From Aminobacter ciceronei (lineage in GTDB: Bacteria > Pseudomonadota > Alphaproteobacteria > Rhizobiales > Rhizobiaceae): a DNA stretch of 64,000 nucleotides. Numbering within the stretch: position 1 is the stretch's first letter; each line of letters opens with the position of its first letter. The notes beneath the pieces are model-generated. The model was not told where the DNA came from. It saw only the letters and a list, made by a program, of their open reading frames with translations, and did not search any database. Where the stretch lies: positions 34,397 to 98,396 of the forward strand of contig NZ_JACJHY010000028.1 of the NCBI RefSeq assembly GCF_014138625.1, in the 5' to 3' direction. Shown here piece after piece: positions 54,359 to 63,353 of the stretch. The position numbers and the translations under genes were made by a program.

Positions 54359-54968
54359 GGCGGTCCTCCGCATTGGTCCTGGCGCCGGTCAGGCGCATCG
54401 TCATGGCAAGATAGGTCGCGGTGACTTCGTCGACCGACAGTCTCTCATCGGGACGAAACCAGACGATGACGCCGGTGATCATCTGGATGATCGCCATCGC
54501 CGTCAGGCCGGTGTCGTCGATATCAAGCAGGCCGGCATCCGCGCCGTCGCGCAGGATGGTCCTGAGCTCCTTCTCGTAAGCCGTGCGGAGCTTGAGGATG
54601 CTGGTCAGATTATCGCGCGAAAGGCTGCGCAACTCCATGTTGGAGACATGGGTGGCGTGCCGGCGTTCGACATGGAAACGGATGTGGTTGGCGACGAAGC
54701 TGGTCAGCCGCGCCAGCGGATCGTCATTGTCGGGACGCGCCGCCTCCCAGGCGCCGAGCAGCGCCTCCATATGCTCGCGCATCAGCGTGTGAAGCAGGTC
54801 TTCCTTGGTCGGGAAATAGCGGTAGAGCGCGGCAGCCTGGACGCCGACCTCGGCCGCCAGCTGGCGCATCGTCACCGCCTCGAAGCCGTGACGCGCGATC
54901 AGCTGTACCGCCGCTTCGCGGATCGCCGCTTCCGTCCTGCCGCCGTCCGAACCCGCAGTTCGCGCCAT
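54324..54968 (-). CDS. TetR-family regulator
   Basis: A 214-residue regulator with the TetR helix-turn-helix at about 14-60 ([20 protein letters not shown], then [13 protein letters not shown]). The C-terminal domain is an effector-binding bundle with a hydrophobic helix near 155-175. Coupling to ivd makes it the probable local regulator of leucine degradation, with an acyl-CoA as a likely ligand; this is inference. An inverted repeat suited to TetR binding lies 26 bases upstream of the start. Confidence 0.87.
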   Translation of the reverse strand: MARTAGSDGGRTEAAIREAAVQLIARHGFEAVTMRQLAAEVGVQAAALYRYFPTKEDLLHTLMREHMEALLGAWEAARPDNDDPLARLTSFVANHIRFHVERRHATHVSNMELRSLSRDNLTSILKLRTAYEKELRTILRDGADAGLLDIDDTGLTAMAIIQMITGVIVWFRPDERLSVDEVTATYLAMTMRLTGARTNAEDRHVRQDAELRAR

Positions 54969-54970
54969 CC

Positions 54971-54991
54971 AGCCATTCCTCCCGAATGGCT
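54971..54991 (-). promoter_or_regulatory. Hairpin with the ribosome binding site of the TetR gene in its loop
   Basis: AGCCATTC (54971-54978) and GAATGGCT (54984-54991) form a perfect 8-bp stem two bases before the TetR ATG. On the mRNA the 5-base loop plus one stem base contains GGGAGG, the ribosome binding site. It may modulate translation. Confidence 0.5.
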
Positions 54992-54993
54992 GG

Positions 54994-55019
54994 ATTAATA
55001 AAACGAACGTTTAATTAAT
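54994..55019. promoter_or_regulatory. Inverted repeat, TetR operator candidate
   Basis: ATTAATAAAACG and CGTTTAATTAAT are inverted repeats matching in 11 of 12 positions around a central AA. The core AAACGAACGTTT is TetR-like. It lies directly upstream of the TetR gene in an AT-rich promoter stretch, so autoregulation is likely. Confidence 0.68.
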
Positions 55020-55059
55020 TCAAGGGGTACGAAACGCCGTCTGTGGATGACGGCCGGCG

Positions 55060-56487
55060 TCAGTCGCTGCGGAAGGCGCGGCTGGCCTGGTCGGTCAAAG
55101 GCTTGAACAGATAGGACAGCACCGTGCGGTCGGTGGTCTTGAGGAACACCTCGGCCGGCATGCCTGGCTTGAGCTCCGGTGAGCCCGCCTGTTCCAGGCT
55201 CTTGGCCGACAGGGCGATACGCACGGCATAATAGGACAGCCCGGCCTTCTGGTCCTCGATCATGTCGGGTGACACACGGTCGACGGTGCCGTCCACTTCA
55301 GGCGTGGTCTGCTGGTTGAAGGCCGACAGCCTGAGCGTCGCTGGTTGGCCGATGCGCACCTGGTCGATATCCTGCGGCGCAACGCGCGCCTCGACCACCA
55401 GCGCATCCGCCGTCGGCACGATCTGCATGATCGCTTCGCCCGGCGTGACCACGCCGCCGACGGTATGGATCGCCAGCTGGTGGACCCGGCCGGCCTGCGG
55501 CGCGCGGATGTCGATCTGCCTCAGCGACTGCTCGGCGGCGACCTGCCGTTCCCTGAGTTCGCCGGCCTTGGCGTCGATCTCGCGCAGCTCGCCGGCCACC
55601 TGGCTGCGCATGTCCTGGTCGATCTGGATGATGGCGAGCTCGGTCTCGCTGATGCGGCCGCGCGTCTGCGCCGCGGACGCCGTCAGCTGGCCGTCCTCGC
55701 CGTCGAGCTGCGCCTGCGCCCGCTGCCGGTCGGCCAGCCGCGAGATCGGCACCAGCTTCTTCTTCCACAGCTCTTCCATGCCCGCGAGCTCGACCTTGAT
55801 CAGGGCGATCTCCTGCTTCTTGCTTTTCTGCTGGGCCTCGATGCCGGAAATCTCCTCGCGGAACTGGGCGATGCGTTCGCGCAATTGCGACACCTGCCCG
55901 TCGCGTGCCTGCCGCCTCAGCGCAAAAAGCTTGTTCTCGCCCTCGATCAGTTGCGCGATCGCCGGATCGGCGGCGCGGGCCGTGAGTTCGGCCGGATAGG
56001 CGACCGCCTCGGTTCCGTCGCGCTCGGCGATCAGCCGGGCGCGTCGCGCCATCAGCTCGTCCAGGCCGTTGTCGACGATGGCGAGATTGGCCTTGGCGAC
56101 GGTGTCGTCGAGCCGCACCAGCACCTCGCCGGCCGACACCATGCTGCCATTGTGCACGTTGAGCGCGCCGACGACGCCGCCCTGCGGATGCTGGACCGCC
56201 TTGACGTTGGAATCGACGACAAGGTGACCCGCCGCCACCACCGCGCCCGACAGGCTGCTTGTTGCCGCCCACAGGCCGAGGCCGCCGACAAGCGCCAGCG
56301 CGGCGAAGCCGCCCAGGCGGACGTTGCGCCTGATGTCCTTGCGCAGCCGCTGCTGTTGCGGAGTGGCGCCGGCAACCGGCATCGCGCCCTTGTCGAGCAG
56401 GGCAAGCATTTGCGTCTTTGCCGAGGTCGCAAGATCTCTCGCTGCCTTCAGCCGGTCTGCCGAAAAATGGTTGGTCACCAGTGTCAT
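55060..56487 (-). CDS. Type I secretion membrane-fusion protein (PrsE/HlyD family)
   Basis: The periplasmic adaptor connects the ABC exporter to an outer-membrane TolC channel. The 475-residue protein has one membrane span near residues 58-78, a biotinyl-lipoyl half (GHLVVDSNVKAVQHPQGG, VGALNVHNGSMVSAGEVLVRLDD as separate blocks), a long coiled-coil hairpin at about 150-330, and a beta-barrel end with LRLSAFNQQTTPEVDGTV. The HlyD signature LKPGMPAEVF is near residue 440. It starts two bases after the exporter gene ends. TolC is not in the window. Confidence 0.92.
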   Translation of the reverse strand: MTLVTNHFSADRLKAARDLATSAKTQMLALLDKGAMPVAGATPQQQRLRKDIRRNVRLGGFAALALVGGLGLWAATSSLSGAVVAAGHLVVDSNVKAVQHPQGGVVGALNVHNGSMVSAGEVLVRLDDTVAKANLAIVDNGLDELMARRARLIAERDGTEAVAYPAELTARAADPAIAQLIEGENKLFALRRQARDGQVSQLRERIAQFREEISGIEAQQKSKKQEIALIKVELAGMEELWKKKLVPISRLADRQRAQAQLDGEDGQLTASAAQTRGRISETELAIIQIDQDMRSQVAGELREIDAKAGELRERQVAAEQSLRQIDIRAPQAGRVHQLAIHTVGGVVTPGEAIMQIVPTADALVVEARVAPQDIDQVRIGQPATLRLSAFNQQTTPEVDGTVDRVSPDMIEDQKAGLSYYAVRIALSAKSLEQAGSPELKPGMPAEVFLKTTDRTVLSYLFKPLTDQASRAFRSD

Positions 56488-56489
56488 GG

Positions 56490-58229
56490 TCAGCCCGCCG
56501 TTCCCACCGCATGCAGCGGCACCGGCACCGGTTGCAGTGCCTGCCTTGCAATCTCGCTCTTGAGGCCGAAGGCCTGCTGCTTGCCGCCGCCGAGGACCAG
56601 CAGATGGTCGAGTGCCGCCAGCGCGCTCGGCCGGTGCGCCACCACGATGACGATGCCGCCGCGCGCCTTGATGCGCTCGATGGCCTGCGTCAGCGCCTGG
56701 TCGCCCGATGCGTCGAGATTGGAATTGGGTTCGTCGAGCACGACCAGGAACGGATCGCGGTAGAGCGCGCGGGCCAGCGCCACGCGCTGGCGCTGGCCGG
56801 CGGACAGGGCAGCACCGCTCTCGCCGATCTCGGTCTGGTAGCCCTCGGGCAGACGCAGGATCATGTCGTGCACACCCGCAGCCTTCGCCGCCGCGATGAT
56901 CGTCTCGGAAGGAGCGCTATCCTCGAAACGCGAAATGTTCTGGCCGACGGTTCCGGCAAACAGTTCGACATCCTGCGGCAGGTAGCCGACATGGCGGCCA
57001 AGCGCCTGAGCCGGCCACTGCTCCAGCGCCGCACCATCGAGCCGCACCTTGCCACGCATCAGCGGCCAGACGCCGACCAGCGCGCGCGCCAGCGAGGATT
57101 TTCCGGAGCCGCTGGGGCCGATGACGCCCATGCCGGCTCCCGCCCGAAGCGAGAATTCGACGTCCTGCAGCACAAATCGCCGATCGCCGGGCGCGACCAC
57201 GCTGATGCCCTCGACAGTGAGTTCGTCTGTCGGCGCCGGCAGCTCCATGCCGCCTTCCGACGCCGGCATTGCTGCGAACAATGCGTCGAGCCGGTGCCAG
57301 CTCTGGCGTGCGTTGAGAAAGCCTTTCCAATGCGCGATGGCGAGTTCGATCGGCGCCAATGCGCGCGACGTCAGGATCGAGCTGGCAATGATGATGCCGG
57401 GCGTCGCCTGCTGGTAGATGACGAGATAGGCGCCGAGCGCCAGCACCATCGACTGCAGCATCATGCGCAGGATGCGCGACACGGCACCAAAGCCGCTGGT
57501 CAGGTCGCTGGCGCGTTCCTGCGCCTCGCGGAAGTCGCCATTCGCCTTAGCCCAGCGCTGCGCCAGCCGGTCGCCCATGCCCATTGCGGCCAGCACCTCG
57601 GCATTGCGGGCGCCGGCCTGGGCGATCGCGCTGCGCCGTGTGCTGAAGCCCGACATCGCCTTGGTCGGCCCGCGCACGAGGCGGTCGGTCAGGACGGTGA
57701 GCGCGACAAGCAGCACAGCACCGGCAAGTGCGGCAACGCCGATCCAGGGATGGAAAAGAAAACAGATGCCGACATAGATCGGGATCCACGGCAGGTCGAA
57801 CAAGGCTGCCGGTCCCGCGCCGGAGAGAAAACCGCTGACCTGATCGAGGTCGCGCATGGCCTGCAGGCCTTCGCCGCGGTCGCGCGTGCGCAGCGGCAGC
57901 CTGACGATGCAGTTGAACACGCGGCCGCTGATGATTTCGTCGATGCCGGCGCCGATCCGCGTCAGCACCCGTGCCCTGACGGCTTCGAGCACGCCCTGGA
58001 AGGCATAGAGCACGGCCACCAGGATGATCAGCGCGACAAGCGTCGGCACGCTGCGGCTCGGCAGCACCCGGTCATAGACCTGCAGCATGAACAGCGAGCC
58101 CGACAGCATCAGGATGTTGATCAGGCCGCTGAAGCCGGCAACGGCGACGAAGGCGCCCTTGAACGAATGCAGCGCCTTGAAAAGCTCTGACGTGCGGTTC
58201 AGGTCAGTGGACGGGTGAGACAGGGTCAT
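56490..58229 (-). CDS. Type I secretion ABC exporter (PrsD family)
   Basis: The 579-residue permease-ATPase drives substrate export. Six membrane helices occupy about 25-310. The ATPase half has a Walker A motif GPSGSGKSS, the signature LSAGQRQRVALARAL and Walker B FLVVLDEPNSNLD. A C39 peptidase domain is absent, as expected for exporters of RTX-like proteins with uncleaved C-terminal signals. ATG 58229 is preceded by AAGGGGA. It lies directly downstream of the CAP-domain gene and upstream of the adaptor, so the three form one operon in the order cargo, exporter, adaptor. Confidence 0.93.
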   Translation of the reverse strand: MTLSHPSTDLNRTSELFKALHSFKGAFVAVAGFSGLINILMLSGSLFMLQVYDRVLPSRSVPTLVALIILVAVLYAFQGVLEAVRARVLTRIGAGIDEIISGRVFNCIVRLPLRTRDRGEGLQAMRDLDQVSGFLSGAGPAALFDLPWIPIYVGICFLFHPWIGVAALAGAVLLVALTVLTDRLVRGPTKAMSGFSTRRSAIAQAGARNAEVLAAMGMGDRLAQRWAKANGDFREAQERASDLTSGFGAVSRILRMMLQSMVLALGAYLVIYQQATPGIIIASSILTSRALAPIELAIAHWKGFLNARQSWHRLDALFAAMPASEGGMELPAPTDELTVEGISVVAPGDRRFVLQDVEFSLRAGAGMGVIGPSGSGKSSLARALVGVWPLMRGKVRLDGAALEQWPAQALGRHVGYLPQDVELFAGTVGQNISRFEDSAPSETIIAAAKAAGVHDMILRLPEGYQTEIGESGAALSAGQRQRVALARALYRDPFLVVLDEPNSNLDASGDQALTQAIERIKARGGIVIVVAHRPSALAALDHLLVLGGGKQQAFGLKSEIARQALQPVPVPLHAVGTAG

Positions 58230-58265
58230 TCCCCTTGATGGCGGTCAATTGATTGACTGCAATAC

Positions 58266-58297
58266 GGCGGGCCTCGCCGAACGAAGCCCGCCTTTTT
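58266..58297. terminator. Hairpin between the CAP and exporter genes
   Basis: GGCGGGC (58266-58272) and GCCCGCC (58286-58292) form a 7-bp stem followed by TTTTT on the plus strand. The flanking genes read on the minus strand, where the stem is preceded by A5 and followed by GTATTG. It may lower read-through from the cargo gene into the exporter genes. Confidence 0.5.
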
Positions 58298-58312
58298 GGA
58301 ATCGCCAGAAAA

Positions 58313-59542
58313 TCAGGCGACGACGTCGGCATTCTGATGGCTCGAATGGGCGGCCATCTGCGCCAGGATCTTGGCGACCGCCGCCTGGGCTGCGTCGCCC
58401 GCATCTGCCACCGCGTGACCATCCGCCGGCAGATGGGCCTGCAGCGTCGCGACAACGTGGTCGATGGCCTGCTGCACATGGCCGCCATCGACGATGTCGT
58501 TGACATGATCGGCATTCACATGTGCTGCCACCTTCGAGCTGAAGTTGAAGTGGTCGCCATCGAACGCCACCGTCTTCTTGGCAGAAGTCTCAGTGGAGCC
58601 GGCCACCTCGCGTACGCCACGCGTACCCGGGTCGCTACGCGTACCCTGGTCCTGGCCGAAATGGTCCATCTTCTTGAAGAAGTCGGCGAGCCAGTTGTTC
58701 GCAAGGTTTGCGCCGGTATTGTCGCCGCCGGTATCGGTGGTGTCGGCGACGTCGACCGTCTTGGTCGGCGTCGTCGGTGCTGTTGCGCCGGCATCGTCGA
58801 CCGAAGCGGTGGCTGCCAGCGTGCCCGACTTCATCACCGGGTCGATCAGGTCCTTCTTGACGTTCTTGGTGCCGATCGTGACCGTCTGCGTCGAGGTCGC
58901 GATGTTGGCGCCAGTGAAGGTCACCGTGTAAGTGCCGGGCTTCAGCACCAGGTCGTAGCCGCCTGCCGCCGAGGTCGTGGTCTTGAAGGTCTGGCCGGCG
59001 GCGTTCTTGGCTGTCACGGTGATCGCGCCAAGCCCTTCGCCGGGATCGTAGAAGCGGTCGCCGTCCTTGTCGTCGAAGGTCACGCCGGTCAGGAACAGGT
59101 CGGAACCGGTCTTGCCGAAATCTTCGGTCACGAAGGCGGATGAACGGCCCTTGTAGTCACCGACCTCGAAGCCGAGGCCGACCTCGCGGAAGTTCGGGTT
59201 GAGAATGTTCGCCCGATGTCCGGAGGAGTTCATCAGGTTGGTGTGAAGCAGCTTCACTTCGTCGACATAGCCGGTCGGCGCGCGGGTCGTGGCCCAGGCG
59301 ATGTTCTCGCCCGTCGCCCAGGAGCCGCTGAGCGTGTAGCCGGCCGCCTTCATGCGTGTCGTCGGCGACGAGCCGCCGGAGCCTGTGTGTGAAAAGACAT
59401 CTGCCGAGAGCATCCACTTGTCGTGGTTTTCGGCGGCTTCGCTTAGGTCGTTGTCGAATGCCAGAGGCTGGGCGCCGACTTTGGCGCGCTCCGCGTTGAT
59501 GAGCTCGAGCAAATACTGCTCGTTGGCGCTGTGCTGAGGCAT
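58313..59542 (-). CDS. CAP-domain protein, probable type I secretion cargo
   Basis: The product is 409 residues and has no N-terminal signal peptide. A CAP/SCP domain occupies about 8-135 (LLELINAERAKVGAQPLAFD, GENIAWA, SSGHRANILNPNFREVGLG). It is followed by an SdrD/Cna-B-like beta domain at about 150-235 (GVTFDDKDGDRFYDPGEGLG, KPGTYTVTFTG), an Ala/Thr-rich linker, and a histidine-rich C-terminal region ending NADVVA. RTX calcium repeats are absent. A hydrophobic C-terminus after an acidic residue and the adjacent exporter genes suggest export by the type I system. Start ATG 59542 has a GGGGAGA ribosome binding site. Confidence 0.85.
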   Translation of the reverse strand: MPQHSANEQYLLELINAERAKVGAQPLAFDNDLSEAAENHDKWMLSADVFSHTGSGGSSPTTRMKAAGYTLSGSWATGENIAWATTRAPTGYVDEVKLLHTNLMNSSGHRANILNPNFREVGLGFEVGDYKGRSSAFVTEDFGKTGSDLFLTGVTFDDKDGDRFYDPGEGLGAITVTAKNAAGQTFKTTTSAAGGYDLVLKPGTYTVTFTGANIATSTQTVTIGTKNVKKDLIDPVMKSGTLAATASVDDAGATAPTTPTKTVDVADTTDTGGDNTGANLANNWLADFFKKMDHFGQDQGTRSDPGTRGVREVAGSTETSAKKTVAFDGDHFNFSSKVAAHVNADHVNDIVDGGHVQQAIDHVVATLQAHLPADGHAVADAGDAAQAAVAKILAQMAAHSSHQNADVVA

Positions 59543-59737
59543 AGGGTCTCCCCGGTTTGGTTCTTGATTGCTGATGAACCCCCAAATGTCCCGTCCGTCC
59601 CACGTCCGGCCTAGGCAGGAAGTGTGTTGATGATGCGGCGCTGAAATGAATAAATTAGGATATACGCATATATCTTCGCGCGAGACGACAGGGCGCGGAT
59701 GCGCCGTCTATCGACGGTTGAAAATCCCGTGTCGTGA

Positions 59738-60847
59738 TCAGCCGCGGGCGGCAGCGATCGCCTTGGACAGTTCTTCGGCGAAGATGTCGAGCTCGTGGTC
59801 GAGCCCGACGCTCACCCGGATGCAGCGGTCGAGCGCCGGCGCCATCGGTTTGCGGATGAAGACGTCGCGGGCAAGCATGTTGCGCATCACGGCAAGCGCG
59901 AAGGCAGCATCGCCGCCGCAGTCGATGGTGACGAAGTTTGTCGCCGAGGGCAGGGGCTTCAGCCCGTTATCCCTGGCGATTCCAGCGATCCGCTTGCGTC
60001 CGGCGTCGACCTTGGCGACCACCTGGGCAAGATAGGCCTGATCCGCGAGCGCTTCCTCGCCTGCGATCTGCGCCATGCGGCTGACGCCGTAGTGGTTGCG
60101 CACCTTTTCAAAGTTCGCGATCACCTCGGCATCGCCAAAGGCATAACCGCAGCGGATGCCGGCAAGCCCATAGGCTTTGGAGAAGGTGCGCATGCGCACG
60201 ACATTGAGGCGCGCAATGTCGACCGGCGGCAGCGCCGAGGCTGGCGCCGTCTCGCCATAGGCTTCGTCGAGCACCAGCATCGTCGTCTCGGGCAAGGCCT
60301 CGGCAAAGCGAAGAATCTCCTCCGCTTCCCACCAGCTGCCCATCGGATTGTCCGGGTTGGACAGATAGACGACAGGCGCATTCTCGCGCTTCACCGCGTC
60401 GAGCAGGCCCTGGAGATCTTCCTTGTCGTCGCGGAACGGCACCGGCACCAGGCGCGCGCCGACGCTGGCGACGTGGAAATTGAAGGTCGGATAGGCGCCG
60501 AGCGAGGTCACCACTGGTGTACCCTCGCGGGCATACATGCGCACGACGAGGTTGAGCAGGCCGTCGATGCCTTCGCCAACAACGACATTGTCGACGCCGA
60601 GCCCGAGATGGCGCGCCAGTGCGACCTTGAGATCGTAATTATCCGGATCGCAGTATTTCCACATCTCAGCCGCGGCCTCGGCCATCCGTGCGATCACGCG
60701 CGGAGAAGGTCCGAAACCGCTCTCATTGGCACCGATTCGGGCGCGAAACGGCGTGCCGCGATCGCGCTCCTGCGCCTCCGGCCCGACAAACGGCACGGTA
60801 ACGGGCAGGGCGTCGATGACGGGGGTGAGGGCAGGGCGGTTGGTCAT
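59738..60847 (-). CDS. HisC-like PLP aminotransferase
   Basis: A fold-type I aminotransferase of 369 residues, closest in look to histidinol-phosphate or aromatic aminotransferases. The PLP lysine is Lys224 in RTFSKAYGLAGIRCGYA. GANESGFGPSP, YLSNPDNPMGSWW and LVLDEAYGE are the substrate and PLP contacts. No histidine-biosynthesis genes are near, and rhizobia carry more than one HisC-like gene, so specificity is uncertain. ATG 60847 was chosen because an N-terminal extension of 44 residues is not family-like. Confidence 0.85.
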   Translation of the reverse strand: MTNRPALTPVIDALPVTVPFVGPEAQERDRGTPFRARIGANESGFGPSPRVIARMAEAAAEMWKYCDPDNYDLKVALARHLGLGVDNVVVGEGIDGLLNLVVRMYAREGTPVVTSLGAYPTFNFHVASVGARLVPVPFRDDKEDLQGLLDAVKRENAPVVYLSNPDNPMGSWWEAEEILRFAEALPETTMLVLDEAYGETAPASALPPVDIARLNVVRMRTFSKAYGLAGIRCGYAFGDAEVIANFEKVRNHYGVSRMAQIAGEEALADQAYLAQVVAKVDAGRKRIAGIARDNGLKPLPSATNFVTIDCGGDAAFALAVMRNMLARDVFIRKPMAPALDRCIRVSVGLDHELDIFAEELSKAIAAARG

Positions 60848-61127
60848 GGCAGCATACTCGATGGCGTCATCCGGCCCTGGCCGGGCGCGGCAATCTCTGG
60901 ATGTTTTGCCTATACGACAAAAGCAGCCGGGCAGGGATATGATTTGTGAGCCTATTTGCGCGCCAGCGACCGGCTTCACGCCACCGCGACGTGGCGATCC
61001 GGCAAAGTCCGAGCGGTCGTGACGGCGTGACGACGAGCAAGCCCGCGAGCCATTGCAACGTGTTGCTGCCGGCGCGCGCGCAGATGCGGCCCGAATCCGG
61101 GCGCATCATGCGAATCATTTGCCGGCA

Positions 61128-62060
61128 TCAGTGCCGCTCCAGCACCACCACGCAGCGGTCGAGATCGTTTGTCGCGAGATGGGCGTAACGCATCGTCATC
61201 GACAGCGTCTGGTGACCGAGCCACATCTGCACGCGGCGGATGTCGATGCCGCCCTGGACCAGGCGCGAGGCGCAGGTGTGGCGCAGGATATGCGGCACCA
61301 CCTGATCGTCGGCGCCGAGACCCACTTCCGCCTTGGCCTCGTTCCAGATTGCCCGGAACTGCGGCTGCGTCAGCATGGCGAACGGTCCTTTCGGACGCGG
61401 CCCACGATCAGCCGGCCATTTGGCCGTTTCTCTGGCGCGTGCGGTCAGGGGAATCGTCCGGCTGCGCCCGGATTTGGTGATCCAGAAGCTGACGCGTGTG
61501 TCCTGGATGTCGTTCCAGATCAGTCCGATCGCCTCGCCGAGGCGGCAACCGGTATCGACCAGGAAAACGGAAAGCCGGTAGGCGTCTTCACTCTTGGCCC
61601 GGATGGCAGCAAACAGCCTGTCCTCTTCCTCGAGCTCGAGAAAACGGATTCGTCCCGCCCGCTCCTTCTGGCGGCGGAACTCGGGCAGGCTGTGGACATC
61701 TCCCATCTTGTAGGCCTTGCGCAGCAGTTTGCTCAAAGCGGCCATCTTCCGATTGATGGTCGCATTGCTGTTACCGCGTTGGCGCAGGGAGCCTATCAGG
61801 CCGTCGAGTGTCTCCTGGGAAAATGCGCTGAAGCGCTCGCCTAGAAGAATCTCGTCGATCTCGCCGATGAAGGAGCTGACGTTGTATTTGTGCCTGCCGT
61901 CGTCCCAGAGAATGTCTTTGTAAGAATTAAAAAGGTCTATGACCCTGAATGACTTTACTTCTTTAATTGTATTGAAATTGTAAGTTACCTTGCAATCAGT
62001 CATCAGGGCGGCTGAAATGTGGCCGCTCACAATATCGTCCTTTGAAGTTGCTTTTTTCAT
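61128..62060 (-). CDS. Tyrosine recombinase (phage-type integrase)
   Basis: A 310-residue recombinase with a SAM-like core-binding domain (about 40-120) and a full catalytic set: Arg173 (TGCRLGEAIGL), Lys196, His257 and Arg260 (HILRHTCASRL), His283 (WLGHQ) and Tyr292 (MRYAHL). The first 45 codons are AT-richer than the rest and than neighbouring genes, a hint of transfer. No excisionase, structural or cargo genes are adjacent. ATG 62060 is preceded by GAGGAC. It may be a chromosomal recombinase or the relic of a mobile element. Confidence 0.9.
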   Translation of the reverse strand: MKKATSKDDIVSGHISAALMTDCKVTYNFNTIKEVKSFRVIDLFNSYKDILWDDGRHKYNVSSFIGEIDEILLGERFSAFSQETLDGLIGSLRQRGNSNATINRKMAALSKLLRKAYKMGDVHSLPEFRRQKERAGRIRFLELEEEDRLFAAIRAKSEDAYRLSVFLVDTGCRLGEAIGLIWNDIQDTRVSFWITKSGRSRTIPLTARARETAKWPADRGPRPKGPFAMLTQPQFRAIWNEAKAEVGLGADDQVVPHILRHTCASRLVQGGIDIRRVQMWLGHQTLSMTMRYAHLATNDLDRCVVVLERH

Positions 62061-62245
62061 AAGTCCTCGGCAACTCCCCCGCGCGCAAAGTTACGCACTC
62101 GGGCCGCCAAGGCAAGGGGACTAATGGATCAAGCTTCGGGCTGTTGAACGGGCAGGGGCAGATCGACCCGGGCTCGGCTTCAATAGCCTGACAGCGTCGT
62201 GCTTCTCCCTTTCGGTTCGATGTCCCAGCCGCTTTCCGCTGGTAG

Positions 62246-62274
62246 AAAAACGGCCCGGGTCTAAACCCGGGCCG
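62246..62274 (-). terminator. Intrinsic terminator after the porin gene
   Basis: CGGCCCGGG (62251-62259) and CCCGGGCCG (62266-62274) form a perfect 9-bp stem with a 6-base loop. On the minus strand it is followed by TTTTT (62246-62250). It lies 24 bases beyond the porin stop codon. Confidence 0.93.
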
Positions 62275-62297
62275 CTTATGCTTAAGACGTCAGTCGA

Positions 62298-63353
62298 TTA
62301 GAACGATGCGTCGAGACGGAGGAAGCCGTTGAACGAGCCGTCCGTGAAGCTGTCGCCGTCGTCGTAGTTGACTGCGAGCTTGGCGTTCAGGTTCTCGACG
62401 ATCTTGTAGTCGATGACCGCGCCGATCGACCAGTCGTCGTTGCCGACTTCGGTCGTGGTGTTGGTGAGGAAGTTGCCGAAGTGGCTGTCAGCGAAGTACT
62501 GACCACCGGCGCCGACGGTCAGGCGATCGTTGACGGCATACTTCAGGTAACCGCCGACCGACCATTCGTAGCCGGCATAGAAGTCAGCCAGACCGAACCA
62601 GGTGGCGCCCGACTCATAAGCTGCGAGCAGCTCGAGCGTCAGAGCATCGGTTGCCTTGATCTTGGCGACACCCTTCAGAGCGAACTCCGAGAAGCGGTCG
62701 TCATAAGCGGCGAACAGGTCGACCGAACCCCAGCCCTGGGCAACCGAAACCTTGCCGACGACGAGCGGGACGTAGTCGAAGTTGTTGTCTTCTTCTTCGA
62801 GAGCCACCGACACTGCGATGCCGTTGCCGGCGTCGAAGGTGTAGCGGATCGAGTTGATGAAGTCGCCGCCGCCGGCGTCGAATTCACCCGACAGGGCGCC
62901 GTCGAACAGGGTGTCGTTACGACCGATCATCAGGCCGCCGAGTTCGAAGAAGGCATAACGAATCCAGGAGCCCTGGGTGTCTGACCACTCGGACGAGCCA
63001 TCGGTCGTGTCAACGACGTATTCCTGGCCGTTGTGCTGGAAGTGCAGCTCGATGAAGCGGCGGAACGTGCCGTATTCGGTTTCCGAACGAGCATCCAGGT
63101 TCACGCGCGCAGCAGCGGTCTTGCGCCAACCTTCATCCTGGTCGTCCCAGTCGATCTGGTAGCGAACGAGGCCGCCGATCTTGAGGCAGGTCTCGGTGCC
63201 GGGGATGTAGTAGAAGCCCGCGCCGTAAACGTCGCAGATGCGGACGTATTCCATGGGTTCCGGCTCAGCGACGACGACAGCGTCGGCCGCACGAGCGCCG
63301 GAGACTGCGAGCAGAGCCGCAGCGGAGCCGAGAAGAAGGCTCTTAATGTTCAT
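62298..63353 (-). CDS. Outer-membrane porin
   Basis: A trimeric beta-barrel porin of the alphaproteobacterial family (Omp2b/RopA type), 351 residues. The signal peptide is MNIKSLLLGSAAALLAVSGA (cleavage after ARA). The mature N-terminus DAVVVAEPEPMEYVRICDVY with the cysteine and GFYYIPGTETCLKIGG is the hallmark of these porins, and the last residue is Phe, as needed for barrel insertion (LRLDASF). ATG 63353 follows GGAGG. Such porins admit small hydrophilic solutes. Confidence 0.95.
   Translation of the reverse strand: MNIKSLLLGSAAALLAVSGARAADAVVVAEPEPMEYVRICDVYGAGFYYIPGTETCLKIGGLVRYQIDWDDQDEGWRKTAAARVNLDARSETEYGTFRRFIELHFQHNGQEYVVDTTDGSSEWSDTQGSWIRYAFFELGGLMIGRNDTLFDGALSGEFDAGGGDFINSIRYTFDAGNGIAVSVALEEEDNNFDYVPLVVGKVSVAQGWGSVDLFAAYDDRFSEFALKGVAKIKATDALTLELLAAYESGATWFGLADFYAGYEWSVGGYLKYAVNDRLTVGAGGQYFADSHFGNFLTNTTTEVGNDDWSIGAVIDYKIVENLNAKLAVNYDDGDSFTDGSFNGFLRLDASF

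Noticed and set aside
55034..55060. Terminator at the end of the type I adaptor gene
   Set aside because: The stem ACGCCG/CGGCGT has only 6 bp, overlaps the stop codon and is not followed by a T-run.
58608..58655. Short DNA repeat (ACGCGTACCC) in the CAP-protein gene as an RTX-like array
   Set aside because: It encodes only two partial GTR-type units in the linker and lacks the GGxGxD calcium-binding pattern.
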